DNA of 64,000 bases from CAYRGG01 sp964423745. GTDB lineage: Bacteria; Pseudomonadota; Gammaproteobacteria; Competibacterales; Competibacteraceae. Below, piece after piece: positions 43,001-50,966 of the stretch. The notes under the pieces were generated by a model, which saw only the letters and a program-made list of their open reading frames with translations, was not told the origin of the DNA and did not search any database. The position numbers and the translations under genes were made by a program. The stretch is from NCBI GenBank assembly GCA_964423745.1, contig CAYRGG010000020.1, positions 1 to 64,000 of the forward strand, in the 5' to 3' direction. The first letter of the stretch is position 1, and every line of letters starts with the position of its first letter.

Positions 43001-43022
43001 GTATCCCATATTTATGGGATAG
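43001..43022 (-). promoter_or_regulatory. Shared palindromic operator, site 4
   Basis: GTATCCCAT (43001-43009), spacer ATTT, ATGGGATAG (43014-43022): one mismatch. 133 nt from ATG 42868 and 370 nt from the divergent gene at 43392. Minus-strand flank GATACCGATCAATCA as at site 3, with ATTCCC about 13 nt further. Confidence 0.6.
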
Positions 43023-43185
43023 GAATGCAGTCAGTTAGTGGCGACTAACAATGCCAGTTGTTTGAGAGTTAGTTTTTTATTGTGACAGGTTAATAACTTC
43101 AATAAATAGCGTTAACCTAAGAAGTGTATGGCCGCTCGCTGCCATGTGATGATTAATCGAGGAAGAAAGTACTGATTTGCCAGTA

Positions 43186-43212
43186 TTAATACTAATGGGT
43201 TAATACTAATGG
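43186..43212. repeat. Tandem 13-bp direct repeat, 14-bp period
   Basis: TTAATACTAATGG at 43186-43198 and 43200-43212. In the 523-bp divergent region between 42868 and 43392, upstream of the 43392 gene; could be a regulator site. Otherwise I see only operator site 4 in this spacer. Confidence 0.4.
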
Positions 43213-43391
43213 CGAATACTCAATTGAGTTCTCCTATGATAGGGTCATCTCTACCCTTTGGTTCACGGATATCACTCCTACTGGCAAGGTAAGCCAAGGA
43301 TTTTATGCTTTTTTCTAAGGGATTTATGGATAACCGTATGGCCCAAATGGGAAACCATATTTGTGCGAGATGAAATAAACGGAGTCGATTA

Positions 43392-44894
43392 ATGTTCACC
43401 TTACAAGGCAATAGAACTATAGGCTATCTAGTCAGTATTTTAAGGGTAAATGCCATCGGATTATCCCTTCAACTGAGCTTTTTGCTCTGCCTATTGATAA
43501 GCGTCCCAGCCTATTCTCAAGACCAACCTACTGACACTTCTTTTCCACCTCTTACATCTTATCAACACAAAGATCTCAGGTTCCGCATCCCTGAAGGGTG
43601 GAAGGTTACCGTAAAAGAAGACAGTGAAGCTTCACAAATTATCAGCGTAGTGGAAAACCCTGACGAGCCCGATACTTCACCTGGGCTAACATGGTTTAAA
43701 CTCTCTGCTGTAAAAAAAGAAGTGACCCCGCAGAATATAGTGGAGAATATAATCAGAAAAATCCTTGCACAGCCTGACTATGAAAATTTCAACATTGAAA
43801 AAGAACAGCTAAAATCTGCAGACTATTATGCTGTGCTCTTTACCTTCACCCACAAAGAAGTTCCTGGCAAAGGTGTTTTCTACAGTTATTTCGATGATCA
43901 AGGCGCACTTGTCATACTTCATTTCAGTGCAATGCAAAGCCAATTTGACGCCCTCGGTGGCGCGGCGTTACCCTTTGTTACCTTCGACAATGCCGACCCT
44001 AGCCAGATCAAACTGTCGGGAGAGTTCCAAACTACCGTCGAAGCGTTTCCCATCTCCTTTAGAGAGGTTGTATCCTCTTCTACAGCAAAACCTAACCCTT
44101 TTCCCGTACTGGGGTTAGCAACTGATCTAAACATTAGAGCACCCCTACACTGGATTGTCAGCAGCAATTTATTGACGGGAGAGATAAAACTATCGGAAAA
44201 CCCGAAAGATCCTGCAGCTCCTTTGGTCGTATACAAAACTTTCAAATTAAGTGAGTTATTGACGCCATCTCAGCTCACCCAAAATGTTAACGCCACAACA
44301 GCCCTTATGCAGGGGTTAGCGACCTTAAACATCCAGGCTGTGCGCCAACAAGAGGACCATTCTATAGACTCTATAGACGGGAACAATCAGCATATTTTTC
44401 TAGCCAATGCAAACCGCGCCGGTGTACCCAGCAAGCTGACTGCAGTATATGATCTTGATCAGCAAAAACAAACCTTCAGCCTAACCGTCTTTGTGGCGCC
44501 AACAGCTCGTTATACCGAACTGGGCGGCGCCATGTTAATCGGTGTCACTGTAGGAAAATTTGACCCAGCAGCTCATGCGCAAGCCACCTTCAACAGCTTA
44601 CGCCCCGGTGCTGACGTAAGTGATGCAGCCTTACTGACAAAGATCCTAGAGCACAATATAATGCTGGCGCAGGCAAGGGCACGGAAGAGGCGTGATGAAG
44701 AGCGACTCATGGTGCAGCTGCGATTGGCACAGATACAAGCAGAGGCAAACATGTTTACTATGTATACCAATACTATAATGGATATAAACGACAACATTGC
44801 CAATAGTGTTGAACCAGTTGATTATTATTACGACTATTCAGTTGATGATTATGTGCCGTGTAGCCCTTCTGGGACAACGTTTGGGTCCTGTTAA
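43392..44894 (+). CDS. Large exported protein of unknown function
   Basis: 500 aa with an N-terminal signal/anchor helix (about 22-42, LSLQLSFLLCLLISVPAYSQ) starting from ATG 43392 behind GGAG. Two similar halves may exist: the first begins HKDLRFRIPEGWKVTVKEDS, as in PsbP-like or SRPBCC-like exported domains, and the second has RAPLHWIVSSNLLTGEIKLS. Both carry a FTLGGAALP/LGGAMLIGVTVGKFDP-type strand. A coiled segment, ARARKRRDEERLMVQLRLAQ (about 428-447), precedes a Tyr/Asp-rich tail with two Cys. Not a recognised family. Divergent from the operator-4 genes and in the same exported-protein block. Confidence 0.75.
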   Translation: MFTLQGNRTIGYLVSILRVNAIGLSLQLSFLLCLLISVPAYSQDQPTDTSFPPLTSYQHKDLRFRIPEGWKVTVKEDSEASQIISVVENPDEPDTSPGLTWFKLSAVKKEVTPQNIVENIIRKILAQPDYENFNIEKEQLKSADYYAVLFTFTHKEVPGKGVFYSYFDDQGALVILHFSAMQSQFDALGGAALPFVTFDNADPSQIKLSGEFQTTVEAFPISFREVVSSSTAKPNPFPVLGLATDLNIRAPLHWIVSSNLLTGEIKLSENPKDPAAPLVVYKTFKLSELLTPSQLTQNVNATTALMQGLATLNIQAVRQQEDHSIDSIDGNNQHIFLANANRAGVPSKLTAVYDLDQQKQTFSLTVFVAPTARYTELGGAMLIGVTVGKFDPAAHAQATFNSLRPGADVSDAALLTKILEHNIMLAQARARKRRDEERLMVQLRLAQIQAEANMFTMYTNTIMDINDNIANSVEPVDYYYDYSVDDYVPCSPSGTTFGSC

Positions 44895-44973
44895 TAATGA
44901 ACTACCACGCTAGTTTGTAAAATCCTTTAGCATTCCCAACAACAACAAAATCTCAGACCAATCTAAATAGCGT

Positions 44974-46353
44974 TTAATTCCCTCCCTTGGGAAATGCCAG
45001 TGTAATCCACAGTCCCGGCTTATTATCTTCTAGGGAAATAGCCATACCATGTAATTTAGCAACCGCCGCCACCAAACTCAATCCAAGCCCGCTGCCTGAT
45101 GTAGCGCGGCTTGCATCCAAACGAAAAAAGCGTTGAAAAACCTTTTCACGGGCTGTTTCGGGAATACCCGGACCGCTGTCCGCAATAACTATACGAATGA
45201 CCGAGTCGTCTTCTACGACACTCATACAAATAGCGCCTTGCGCGGGCGTGTATTTGATGGCGTTATCCAGCAGATTGGCAACAGCTTGAAATAACAGGTT
45301 TCGATCACCCTGCAGAGCGGGAACGGAGCGTACCTGCAGTTCCAAGTTTTGCTGTTTTTCCTCCGCCAAAGGTTCATAAAGTTCTACCACATCCCTCACC
45401 AATAAACTCAAATCCACACGGGTAAAACCCTCGCGACGTTGCTTTGACTCAATACGGGCAATACGCAATAAAGCATTAAAGGTGGCCAGCAATTCATCAG
45501 CCTCCAAAACGGCATGATCGAGAAGTTGGGTGGAGTGTCCCGTCTCGGTCAATTGTAGTTTTGTCATCTCCAGCTGGTTACGAAGCCGGGTCAATGGTGT
45601 GCGTAAATCATGGGCGATGTTATCGGAGACACGGTGGACACTCTCCAGAAGCGAGGCGATCTGATCCAGCATATGGTTTAAATTATCGATAAGCTGATCA
45701 AAGTCATCGCCGGTGTTTTGCGTTGGTATGCGGCGAGAAAGATCTCCTGATATGATCTCTTGACAGGTTTTATTAATAATTTCGATACGCCGAACGATAC
45801 TTCGGCTCATCATAGAACCACCGGCTATACCCAGAGCTAAGGTAATCACCAACCCCCAAGTCAAGGCTTGCACTAGCAGACGTTGTAATTTATCTAGCTC
45901 ATACATATCGCGGCCCACCAGTAGGTGGAAACCGCCCCGCAGGGCAAAGCGGCGGGCCCTGGCGCGGTGGATGTCAGCTTCCCGACCTGATGGCTCTAAG
46001 CGAAAATCCAACCAACCGTCGGGTCCCACCGGCGTTCTTGGCCAGCGGTCCAAATTGCCGATTAACGGTCGATAATCATTGTCAGTCAGCAGATAAACCG
46101 ATAGCCCCCCCGGCTTGCGAGACAAACGTTGGGTAATCAGACTCGTTAATCCTGCTAGGCCACCAATCCGGTAGCGTTCGGCAAGACCCGCGATCTCGGC
46201 TTCAATGGTGGCATCTGTTTGATGCACCATATAACGGGCCGTTGACCAATAGATAAAACCCAGCAGAATGAGTACAGACACGCCAAACAGCGTGATATAG
46301 ATAAGGGCAAGACGAAATGTAAAACTGCGGAATAACTGTCTAGTCGGCGGCAC
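44974..46353 (-). CDS. Two-component sensor histidine kinase (OmpR-type partner)
   Basis: About 459 aa. Two membrane helices (about 12-32 and 168-190) flank a periplasmic sensor of about 135 residues; then HAMP, the HisKA H-box RVSDNIAHDLRTPLTRLRNQ and an ATPase with AVANLLDNAIKYTPAQG, IADSGPGIPE and SGSGLGLSLVAAVAKLHGM. QseC/CusS/PmrB-like layout. The start is uncertain: GTG 46353 (14-bp overlap with the regulator stop) gives MPPTRQLFRSFTFRL; the open frame reaches GTG 46371. Signal unknown; proximity of a DegQ/MucD protease suggests envelope stress, by inference. Confidence 0.88.
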   Translation of the reverse strand: MPPTRQLFRSFTFRLALIYITLFGVSVLILLGFIYWSTARYMVHQTDATIEAEIAGLAERYRIGGLAGLTSLITQRLSRKPGGLSVYLLTDNDYRPLIGNLDRWPRTPVGPDGWLDFRLEPSGREADIHRARARRFALRGGFHLLVGRDMYELDKLQRLLVQALTWGLVITLALGIAGGSMMSRSIVRRIEIINKTCQEIISGDLSRRIPTQNTGDDFDQLIDNLNHMLDQIASLLESVHRVSDNIAHDLRTPLTRLRNQLEMTKLQLTETGHSTQLLDHAVLEADELLATFNALLRIARIESKQRREGFTRVDLSLLVRDVVELYEPLAEEKQQNLELQVRSVPALQGDRNLLFQAVANLLDNAIKYTPAQGAICMSVVEDDSVIRIVIADSGPGIPETAREKVFQRFFRLDASRATSGSGLGLSLVAAVAKLHGMAISLEDNKPGLWITLAFPKGGN

Positions 46354-47017
46354 GCAGCAAGTACCCCGCACCCCGCATGGTGTGTAATAGAGATTGTTGG
46401 AAACCTTTGTCTATTTTGCGGCGTAAGCGGCTGATATGCACATCGATAATATTAGTCTGGGGATCAAAATTATAATCCCACACGTTTTCCAATAACATGG
46501 TCCGAGTGACCACTTGGCCGGCATGGCGCATGAGATATTCCAACAAACGGAACTCGCGGGGCTGTAGCTCGATGAGTCGACCAGCCCGTTTTACCACCCG
46601 TCCCAATAAATCCATCTCCAAATCCCCCACTTGCAAGTGGGTATGGGTTGTTTCCGTATCACCACGGCGCACCAGTGCTTCCAACCGCGCCAGCAACTCA
46701 GAATAGGCGAACGGCTTGATCAAATAGTCATCACCCCCCGCCCGCAATCCCGCCACTCGGTCGTCAACTTCACCAAGAGCACTCAGAATAAGCACCGGGG
46801 TATGTTTATCAGCCGAGCGCAAAGTTTTGATGATAGAGAGACCATCCAGACCGGGTAGCATACGATCGATCACCATCACATCATAACCCTGTTCAAGGGC
46901 CATGAATAAGCCGTCTTTTCCGTCTGCTGCATGATCGACGCCATGGCCGCTTTCGCGCAGCGCTTTTACGATATAAGCCGCGGTATCGGGGTCGTCTTCA
47001 ATGACGAGAATACGCAT
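46340..47017 (-). CDS. OmpR/PhoB-family response regulator
   Basis: 225 aa. The receiver has RILVIEDDPDTAAYIVKAL, phosphoacceptor Asp in VMVIDRMLPGLDGL (about 51), and Lys in DDYLIKPFAYSELLAR. The winged helix (about 128-222) has QPREFRLLEYLMRHAGQVVT and NIIDVHISRLRRKIDKGF. ATG 47017 follows GAGG eight bases upstream and starts at the first receiver strand, whereas the longer frame (47083) adds unrelated residues. Overlaps the kinase start. Both are read in the same direction as the upstream protease gene. Confidence 0.93.
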   Translation of the reverse strand: MRILVIEDDPDTAAYIVKALRESGHGVDHAADGKDGLFMALEQGYDVMVIDRMLPGLDGLSIIKTLRSADKHTPVLILSALGEVDDRVAGLRAGGDDYLIKPFAYSELLARLEALVRRGDTETTHTHLQVGDLEMDLLGRVVKRAGRLIELQPREFRLLEYLMRHAGQVVTRTMLLENVWDYNFDPQTNIIDVHISRLRRKIDKGFQQSLLHTMRGAGYLLRAAD

Positions 47018-47144
47018 GGAGATTACCTCGTAGAGAACTCTATTTTGCATAGCAGCCTGTTCTGTTGGGCTATTATGGATCAAACCGGCCTCTCCATAAA
47101 TCGTTTCTTAATAATAAAGCGAATATCACTCAAAGGAAAAAGAT

Positions 47145-47169
47145 GACCGGTTGCAGGAAGCAACCGGCC
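47145..47169 (-). terminator. Hairpin terminator candidate between degQ/mucD and the regulator
   Basis: Arms CCGGTTGC (47147-47154) and GCAACCGG (47160-47167), loop AGGAA; on the minus strand it is followed by TCATCTTTTTCC. It probably ended the protease transcript originally; the MITE now sits between it and the stop codon. Confidence 0.5.
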
Positions 47170-47191
47170 CTAGTTAGCCTTAAAGACTTAA

Positions 47192-47335
47192 GAAGCTGTT
47201 TCAAAGACTCGCATAGGTTCGCTGAATCAAGGCGCAGCGCCTTCGAGCAGCGCAGTTTACAGGCAGTAAATGAGCAGCGGAGAGGGTGCTGTAACGCCGA
47301 GTCAGCGGATGTAAGCAGGTTTTGAAACAGACTTC
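47192..47335 (+). repeat. MITE-like dispersed repeat, copy C, abutting the protease stop codon
   Basis: 144-bp copy with ends GAAGCTGTTTCAAA and TTTTGAAACAGACTTC, flanked by TAA (47189-47191) and TAA (47336-47338). Its last base forms part of the protease stop codon. Same orientation as copy A. Confidence 0.9.
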
Positions 47336-48876
47336 TAAGCGAGTTCTAGGGTAATAAACTGCTCCTGACCACCCCGCGCCACCCGCAGTAGCACAGCCTC
47401 ACGTTCCGCTTTACTCGCCTCCTGAACTTTATCAACGACTTCCTGGGGGGTTTGCACCCTAGTTTGCCCCACCATGGAGATCACGTCACCCACCTGTAAT
47501 CCTTGAGCCTCGGCGGGACTGCCTGGCCGCACCGCCACGATAACCACACCTTGGGTCTCCTCAGCCAACTGAAAACGCTGTCTCACATCAGGGGTAATGG
47601 GCGCCAAAGCTAAACCCAATTTACCGGTGGACTGATCCTTCTCATTATCAGCTTGCGCGATACTAACTTCTTCATTCGGCGTGGCTGCAATGGTGACATC
47701 TAAGGTGCGCGGTTCGCCTTGCCGCACGATGTCAACTTTGACTTCTTGGTTGGCTTCCATGTTAGCCACCAGCCAAGGTAGCTGCTTATCGCGAGTTAGT
47801 TCCTCACCGTTAAAATGGGTGAGAATATCACCGGGCTTAATGCCCGCTTTTGCAGCTGGGCTATTAGGCATCACATCGGCGATAAGGGTGCCTTTACTCT
47901 CGCTAAGCCCTAAGCTCGCGGCGATGTCTTCGGTAACCGGTTGAATCACGACACCCAGCCAGCCACGCTCAATCTTACCGTTTTCCTTTAACTCGTCGAT
48001 AACCGACTTAGCAATGGTAGCCGGAATAGCGAAGCCAATGCCTACATTGCCGCCGTTTGGCGAAAAAATAGCGGTGTTCACACCGATCACGCGGCCCGAG
48101 ACATCGAACAAAGGACCGCCGGAATTACCCTGATTGATAGGCGCATCCACTTGAATATAATCGTCGAAGGCGCTGGAGCGAATATCCCGACCCCGGGCTG
48201 AAATGATGCCTGTGGTTGCCGTGCCGCCAAGACCAAAGGGGTTACCGATGGCGACAATCCAGTCTCCTGCCCGTGCCCCTTTAGAGTCACCAAAGGCCAC
48301 ATAGGGGAGAGGTTCCTCGGCCTCAATTTTCAAAAGGGCAAGATCCGTCTTGGGATCGCTGCCTTGCAATTGGGCTTTGTGGCTGGTGCCGTCCTCTAAG
48401 ACCACTGTAACCTCATCCGCGCCATCGATGACATGGTTATTGGTGACTACATAACCGCTAGGATCGATAATAAAGCCTGAGCCTAGGGCTTGCATGGACC
48501 GCGGTGAACGAAAGTTAGGGGCACCCCCCGGTCTGCCTTCGAAGAAACGCTCAAAAAACTCTTGCATGGGCGAACCCGGTGGCAATTGCGGAATAGACTG
48601 ACCCCGACTAGGTTTACGTGCCATGGTTGTCTTAGTGGAAATGTTGACCACCGCAGGGCTCACCGTTTCAATCATATCGGCAAAGTTTGGCAGTGCAGCA
48701 ACGGTTTCATTCACCGCATCGTTCTGCAGAGGGGCAGGCACTGCAAAAACAGGATTAATAACCGCTGATCCCGTTAAGGCTGTCGCAATAGCGAGGGCTA
48801 ATACGGATTTTCTAGGCTTTAAAAGTCGGTTAGAAGTTTCTTGAAAACCCTTTTTTGTAGAGCGATGGGTTGGCAT
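47335..48876 (-). CDS. Periplasmic serine protease/chaperone, DegQ/MucD (HtrA) family
   Basis: 513 aa. N-terminal basic signal region (about 1-47, ending VFA-V). The trypsin-like domain carries the triad in YVVTNNHVIDGADEV (His), SDPKTDLALLKIE (Asp) and QGNSGGPLFDVSG (Ser). Two PDZ domains follow: the first around GTLIADVMPNSPAAKAGIKP, the second around GVVIVAVRPGSPAEAQGLQV. Degrades or refolds misfolded envelope proteins; it resembles MucD of Pseudomonas. ATG 48876 follows GGAGG. The C-terminus ELA is followed by TAG, of which one base comes from MITE copy C. Upstream of a two-component system on the same strand. Confidence 0.93.
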   Translation of the reverse strand: MPTHRSTKKGFQETSNRLLKPRKSVLALAIATALTGSAVINPVFAVPAPLQNDAVNETVAALPNFADMIETVSPAVVNISTKTTMARKPSRGQSIPQLPPGSPMQEFFERFFEGRPGGAPNFRSPRSMQALGSGFIIDPSGYVVTNNHVIDGADEVTVVLEDGTSHKAQLQGSDPKTDLALLKIEAEEPLPYVAFGDSKGARAGDWIVAIGNPFGLGGTATTGIISARGRDIRSSAFDDYIQVDAPINQGNSGGPLFDVSGRVIGVNTAIFSPNGGNVGIGFAIPATIAKSVIDELKENGKIERGWLGVVIQPVTEDIAASLGLSESKGTLIADVMPNSPAAKAGIKPGDILTHFNGEELTRDKQLPWLVANMEANQEVKVDIVRQGEPRTLDVTIAATPNEEVSIAQADNEKDQSTGKLGLALAPITPDVRQRFQLAEETQGVVIVAVRPGSPAEAQGLQVGDVISMVGQTRVQTPQEVVDKVQEASKAEREAVLLRVARGGQEQFITLELA

Positions 48877-49131
48877 ATACGACCTCCAGTTTGGATTGAC
48901 GATGATAAGTCATTTAATCTCGGACCGTCCCAGGGTAAGTAAAAATTACTGTTTACCATGTCGGTCCTAATCTCATGGCTATGCACTATAACCAACCCAT
49001 CCTTACGGAGATGTGGAGGTAACATTAATTTTTGGTAATGTAAAAGACGCTCATAATCATGTGCTAAAATCCGCAGCGCTAAAACAACAATAAGTATCCC
49101 CATTTTTTGGCCACTGATATTTATAATCCCT

Positions 49132-49839
49132 GTGATTTTCCCTACTCCTCTCCAGTCTGCTACCCTCATTCGCCGCTACAAACGTTTTTTAGCCGATGTG
49201 GAATTGCCCGATGGCCAGCTTACCACCGTTCATTGTCCCAATACTGGATCTATGCTGGGTTGCGCCGAACCCGGTATGCCGGTGTGGTTGAGTCAAGCAA
49301 TCAATACTAAACGTAAATACCCGTTTACGTGGGAGTTGGTGGAGGTGGGTGACGACGTTTTAGTGGGTATCAATACTGGCAGAGCTAATTACCTGGTTAA
49401 GGAAGCCATTGCTAACGGTCTTCTAGCGAGCCTGAAGGATTACACAAAGGTGCGTAGTGAAGTGCGTTATGGTCGAGAAAACTCCCGGATTGATTATCTA
49501 TTGGAAGGTATGACACCGCCTTGCTATTTGGAAGTAAAAAATGTCACCGCTGCGGTGCAACAGGGCATCGCTTTATTTCCAGATGCCGTAAGCCAGCGAG
49601 GTACTCGCCATTTGCGTGAACTCATGGAGGTGCTAGCGCGGGGCGATCGGGCCATGTTGTGTTTTTGTGTCCAGCGCGCCGACGTGCAGGAAGTACGTCC
49701 CGCGGATGCCATCGATCCTATCTATGGCACCACATTGCGGGAAGCCATCAGCCGTGGTGTGGAAGTGATCGCTATCGGCGCCCAGGTGGCGCCGCAAACC
49801 ATCGTGTTAAATCGACTGTTACCCGTGGTGTGTCCCTAA
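49132..49839 (+). CDS. sfsA: Sugar fermentation stimulation protein homologue SfsA
   Basis: 235 aa, the SfsA norm. An N-terminal OB-like domain (ATLIRRYKRFLADVELPDG, VHCPNTGSMLGCAEPG) and a C-terminal PD-(D/E)xK nuclease-like domain with YGRENSRIDYLLEG and CYLEVKNVTAAVQQG, then FPDAVSQRGTRHLREL. SfsA is a DNA-binding protein of incompletely known role. Start is GTG 49132. It is divergent from the protease gene. Confidence 0.95.
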   Translation: MIFPTPLQSATLIRRYKRFLADVELPDGQLTTVHCPNTGSMLGCAEPGMPVWLSQAINTKRKYPFTWELVEVGDDVLVGINTGRANYLVKEAIANGLLASLKDYTKVRSEVRYGRENSRIDYLLEGMTPPCYLEVKNVTAAVQQGIALFPDAVSQRGTRHLRELMEVLARGDRAMLCFCVQRADVQEVRPADAIDPIYGTTLREAISRGVEVIAIGAQVAPQTIVLNRLLPVVCP

Positions 49840-49918
49840 GGCGGCAGCTATCATCAGAACTCCTGCAGCACCCATCTTTTACCCCCCCCTTTTTCGGCAA
49901 ATTCATCTTTGCACACAC

Positions 49919-49947
49919 CTTGAATTTTTTGCCATAGATCCCATATA
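49919..49947 (+). promoter_or_regulatory. Sigma-32-type heat-shock promoter
   Basis: -35 box CTTGAAT (49919-49925), 14-nt spacer, -10 box CCCATATA (49940-49947), close to CTTGAAA and CCCCATNT with normal spacing. It lies 94 bp before the first hsp20 gene, which it should drive. Confidence 0.7.
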
Positions 49948-50040
49948 GACAATCAGAAGGCCAGCAAAAGCTGTTGCCAAACAACCTGTTAAAGGTTGTT
50001 AATTACTATCTCGATGAGTATCCATAACGGAGGTACGATC

Positions 50041-50496
50041 ATGTTTGGAAATTTGCTAAATCTAGAAAGCGGCTTATGGGATGAGTTTCAGCGTATGCAG
50101 TGGGAAATGGATAATTTATTAAACCGTAATTGGGGACGCAGCAACATCCGGGCTGTGACGGGTAGAACATTCCCCGCTATCAATGTGGGCGCCACGCCAG
50201 AAGCGGTTCACGTTTTCGCCTTTGCTCCGGGTATTGACCCGAAGACCTTGGATGTATCCTTTGAAGGTAATTTGCTAACCATTACTGGTGAGCGCAAAGG
50301 GGAACCTCGGGAAACCGGTGAGCGGTCAGGCTACTATCTACGTGAGCGTTTTGCAGGAAACTTCCGGCGCGTCGTTAGCTTACCCGAAACCGTCAATCCG
50401 GATAAGGTAAACGCTTCTTATCGTAATGGCGTCTTAAACGTTACCGTTGCCAAACAGGAAGAAGCTAAACCCCGTCAGATTCAAGTGAATGTCTAA
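50041..50496 (+). CDS. Hsp20 small heat-shock protein (alpha-crystallin domain), IbpA-like
   Basis: 151 aa. Short N-terminal arm (MFGNLLNLESGLWDEFQRMQ), then the alpha-crystallin domain with INVGATPEAVHVFAFAPGID, LTITGERKG, and the end strand NGVLNVTVAKQEEAKPRQIQV; the A-x-x-x-NGVL-V signature is intact. ATP-independent holdase that keeps unfolding proteins soluble. ATG 50041 follows GGAGG; the track start at 49996 is upstream of it. First of two hsp20 genes 12 bp apart behind a sigma-32 promoter. Confidence 0.93.
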   Translation: MFGNLLNLESGLWDEFQRMQWEMDNLLNRNWGRSNIRAVTGRTFPAINVGATPEAVHVFAFAPGIDPKTLDVSFEGNLLTITGERKGEPRETGERSGYYLRERFAGNFRRVVSLPETVNPDKVNASYRNGVLNVTVAKQEEAKPRQIQVNV

Positions 50497-50507
50497 GGAG
50501 GACTGTC

Positions 50508-50915
50508 ATGAATACCAGTAAAGACGTGACTCAAACCCAAAACAAAGACGTTGCCCAGCAGCAAAACTATGAGGGGCGTGCCAGCGACTATATATCGCCC
50601 CAGGTGGACGTCTATGAGAATACCTCAGGCATTACCTTGATGGCCGATTTGCCAGGTGTATCCGGAGACCGACTTAATCTTCAGGTGGATAAAGATACAC
50701 TACTGATTGAAGCCGAAGCAGCTCTCGATATACCCGAAGGGGTGAAGGCGTTGTATGCGGAGTTTCGTCATCCCCGCTATCGTCGCAGCTTCGCTTTAAG
50801 CAGTGAACTGGACGCGGAGGCTGTCGAGGCCAATTTAAGAGATGGTGTGCTAACCTTGCACTTGCCTAAGAAAGCACCTTATCAGCCCCGTAAAATTGAA
50901 GTGCAGACAAACTAA
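50508..50915 (+). CDS. Hsp20 small heat-shock protein, second paralogue
   Basis: 135 aa alpha-crystallin-domain protein: YISPQVDVYENTSGITLMAD, LPGVSGDRLNLQVDKDTLLI, EFRHPRYRRSFALSSELDAE and LRDGVLTLHLPKKAPYQPRK. The N-terminus (KDVTQTQNKDVAQQQNY) is polar and Gln-rich. Strong ribosome site AAGGAGGACTGTC before the ATG. Paired hsp20 genes often form mixed oligomers; here both share one transcript ending at the terminator at 50936. Confidence 0.93.
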   Translation: MNTSKDVTQTQNKDVAQQQNYEGRASDYISPQVDVYENTSGITLMADLPGVSGDRLNLQVDKDTLLIEAEAALDIPEGVKALYAEFRHPRYRRSFALSSELDAEAVEANLRDGVLTLHLPKKAPYQPRKIEVQTN

Positions 50916-50935
50916 AAAAGTGGTTTTTTTCCAAA

Positions 50936-50966
50936 AAACCCCGTCCTTATGGCGGGGTTTTTGTTT
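50936..50966 (+). terminator. Rho-independent terminator, probably bidirectional
   Basis: ACCCCG (arm), 9-nt loop, CGGGGT, then TTTTGTTTT. Ends the hsp20 transcript; on the minus strand GGGGTTTTTTGG follows, so it can also end the convergent 50966 gene. Confidence 0.85.

Noticed and set aside
43337..43369. A fifth palindrome resembling the operator (GTATGGCCC...TGGGAAACCATAT)
   Set aside because: Arms do not match the GTATCCCAT consensus and symmetry is broken; not counted.
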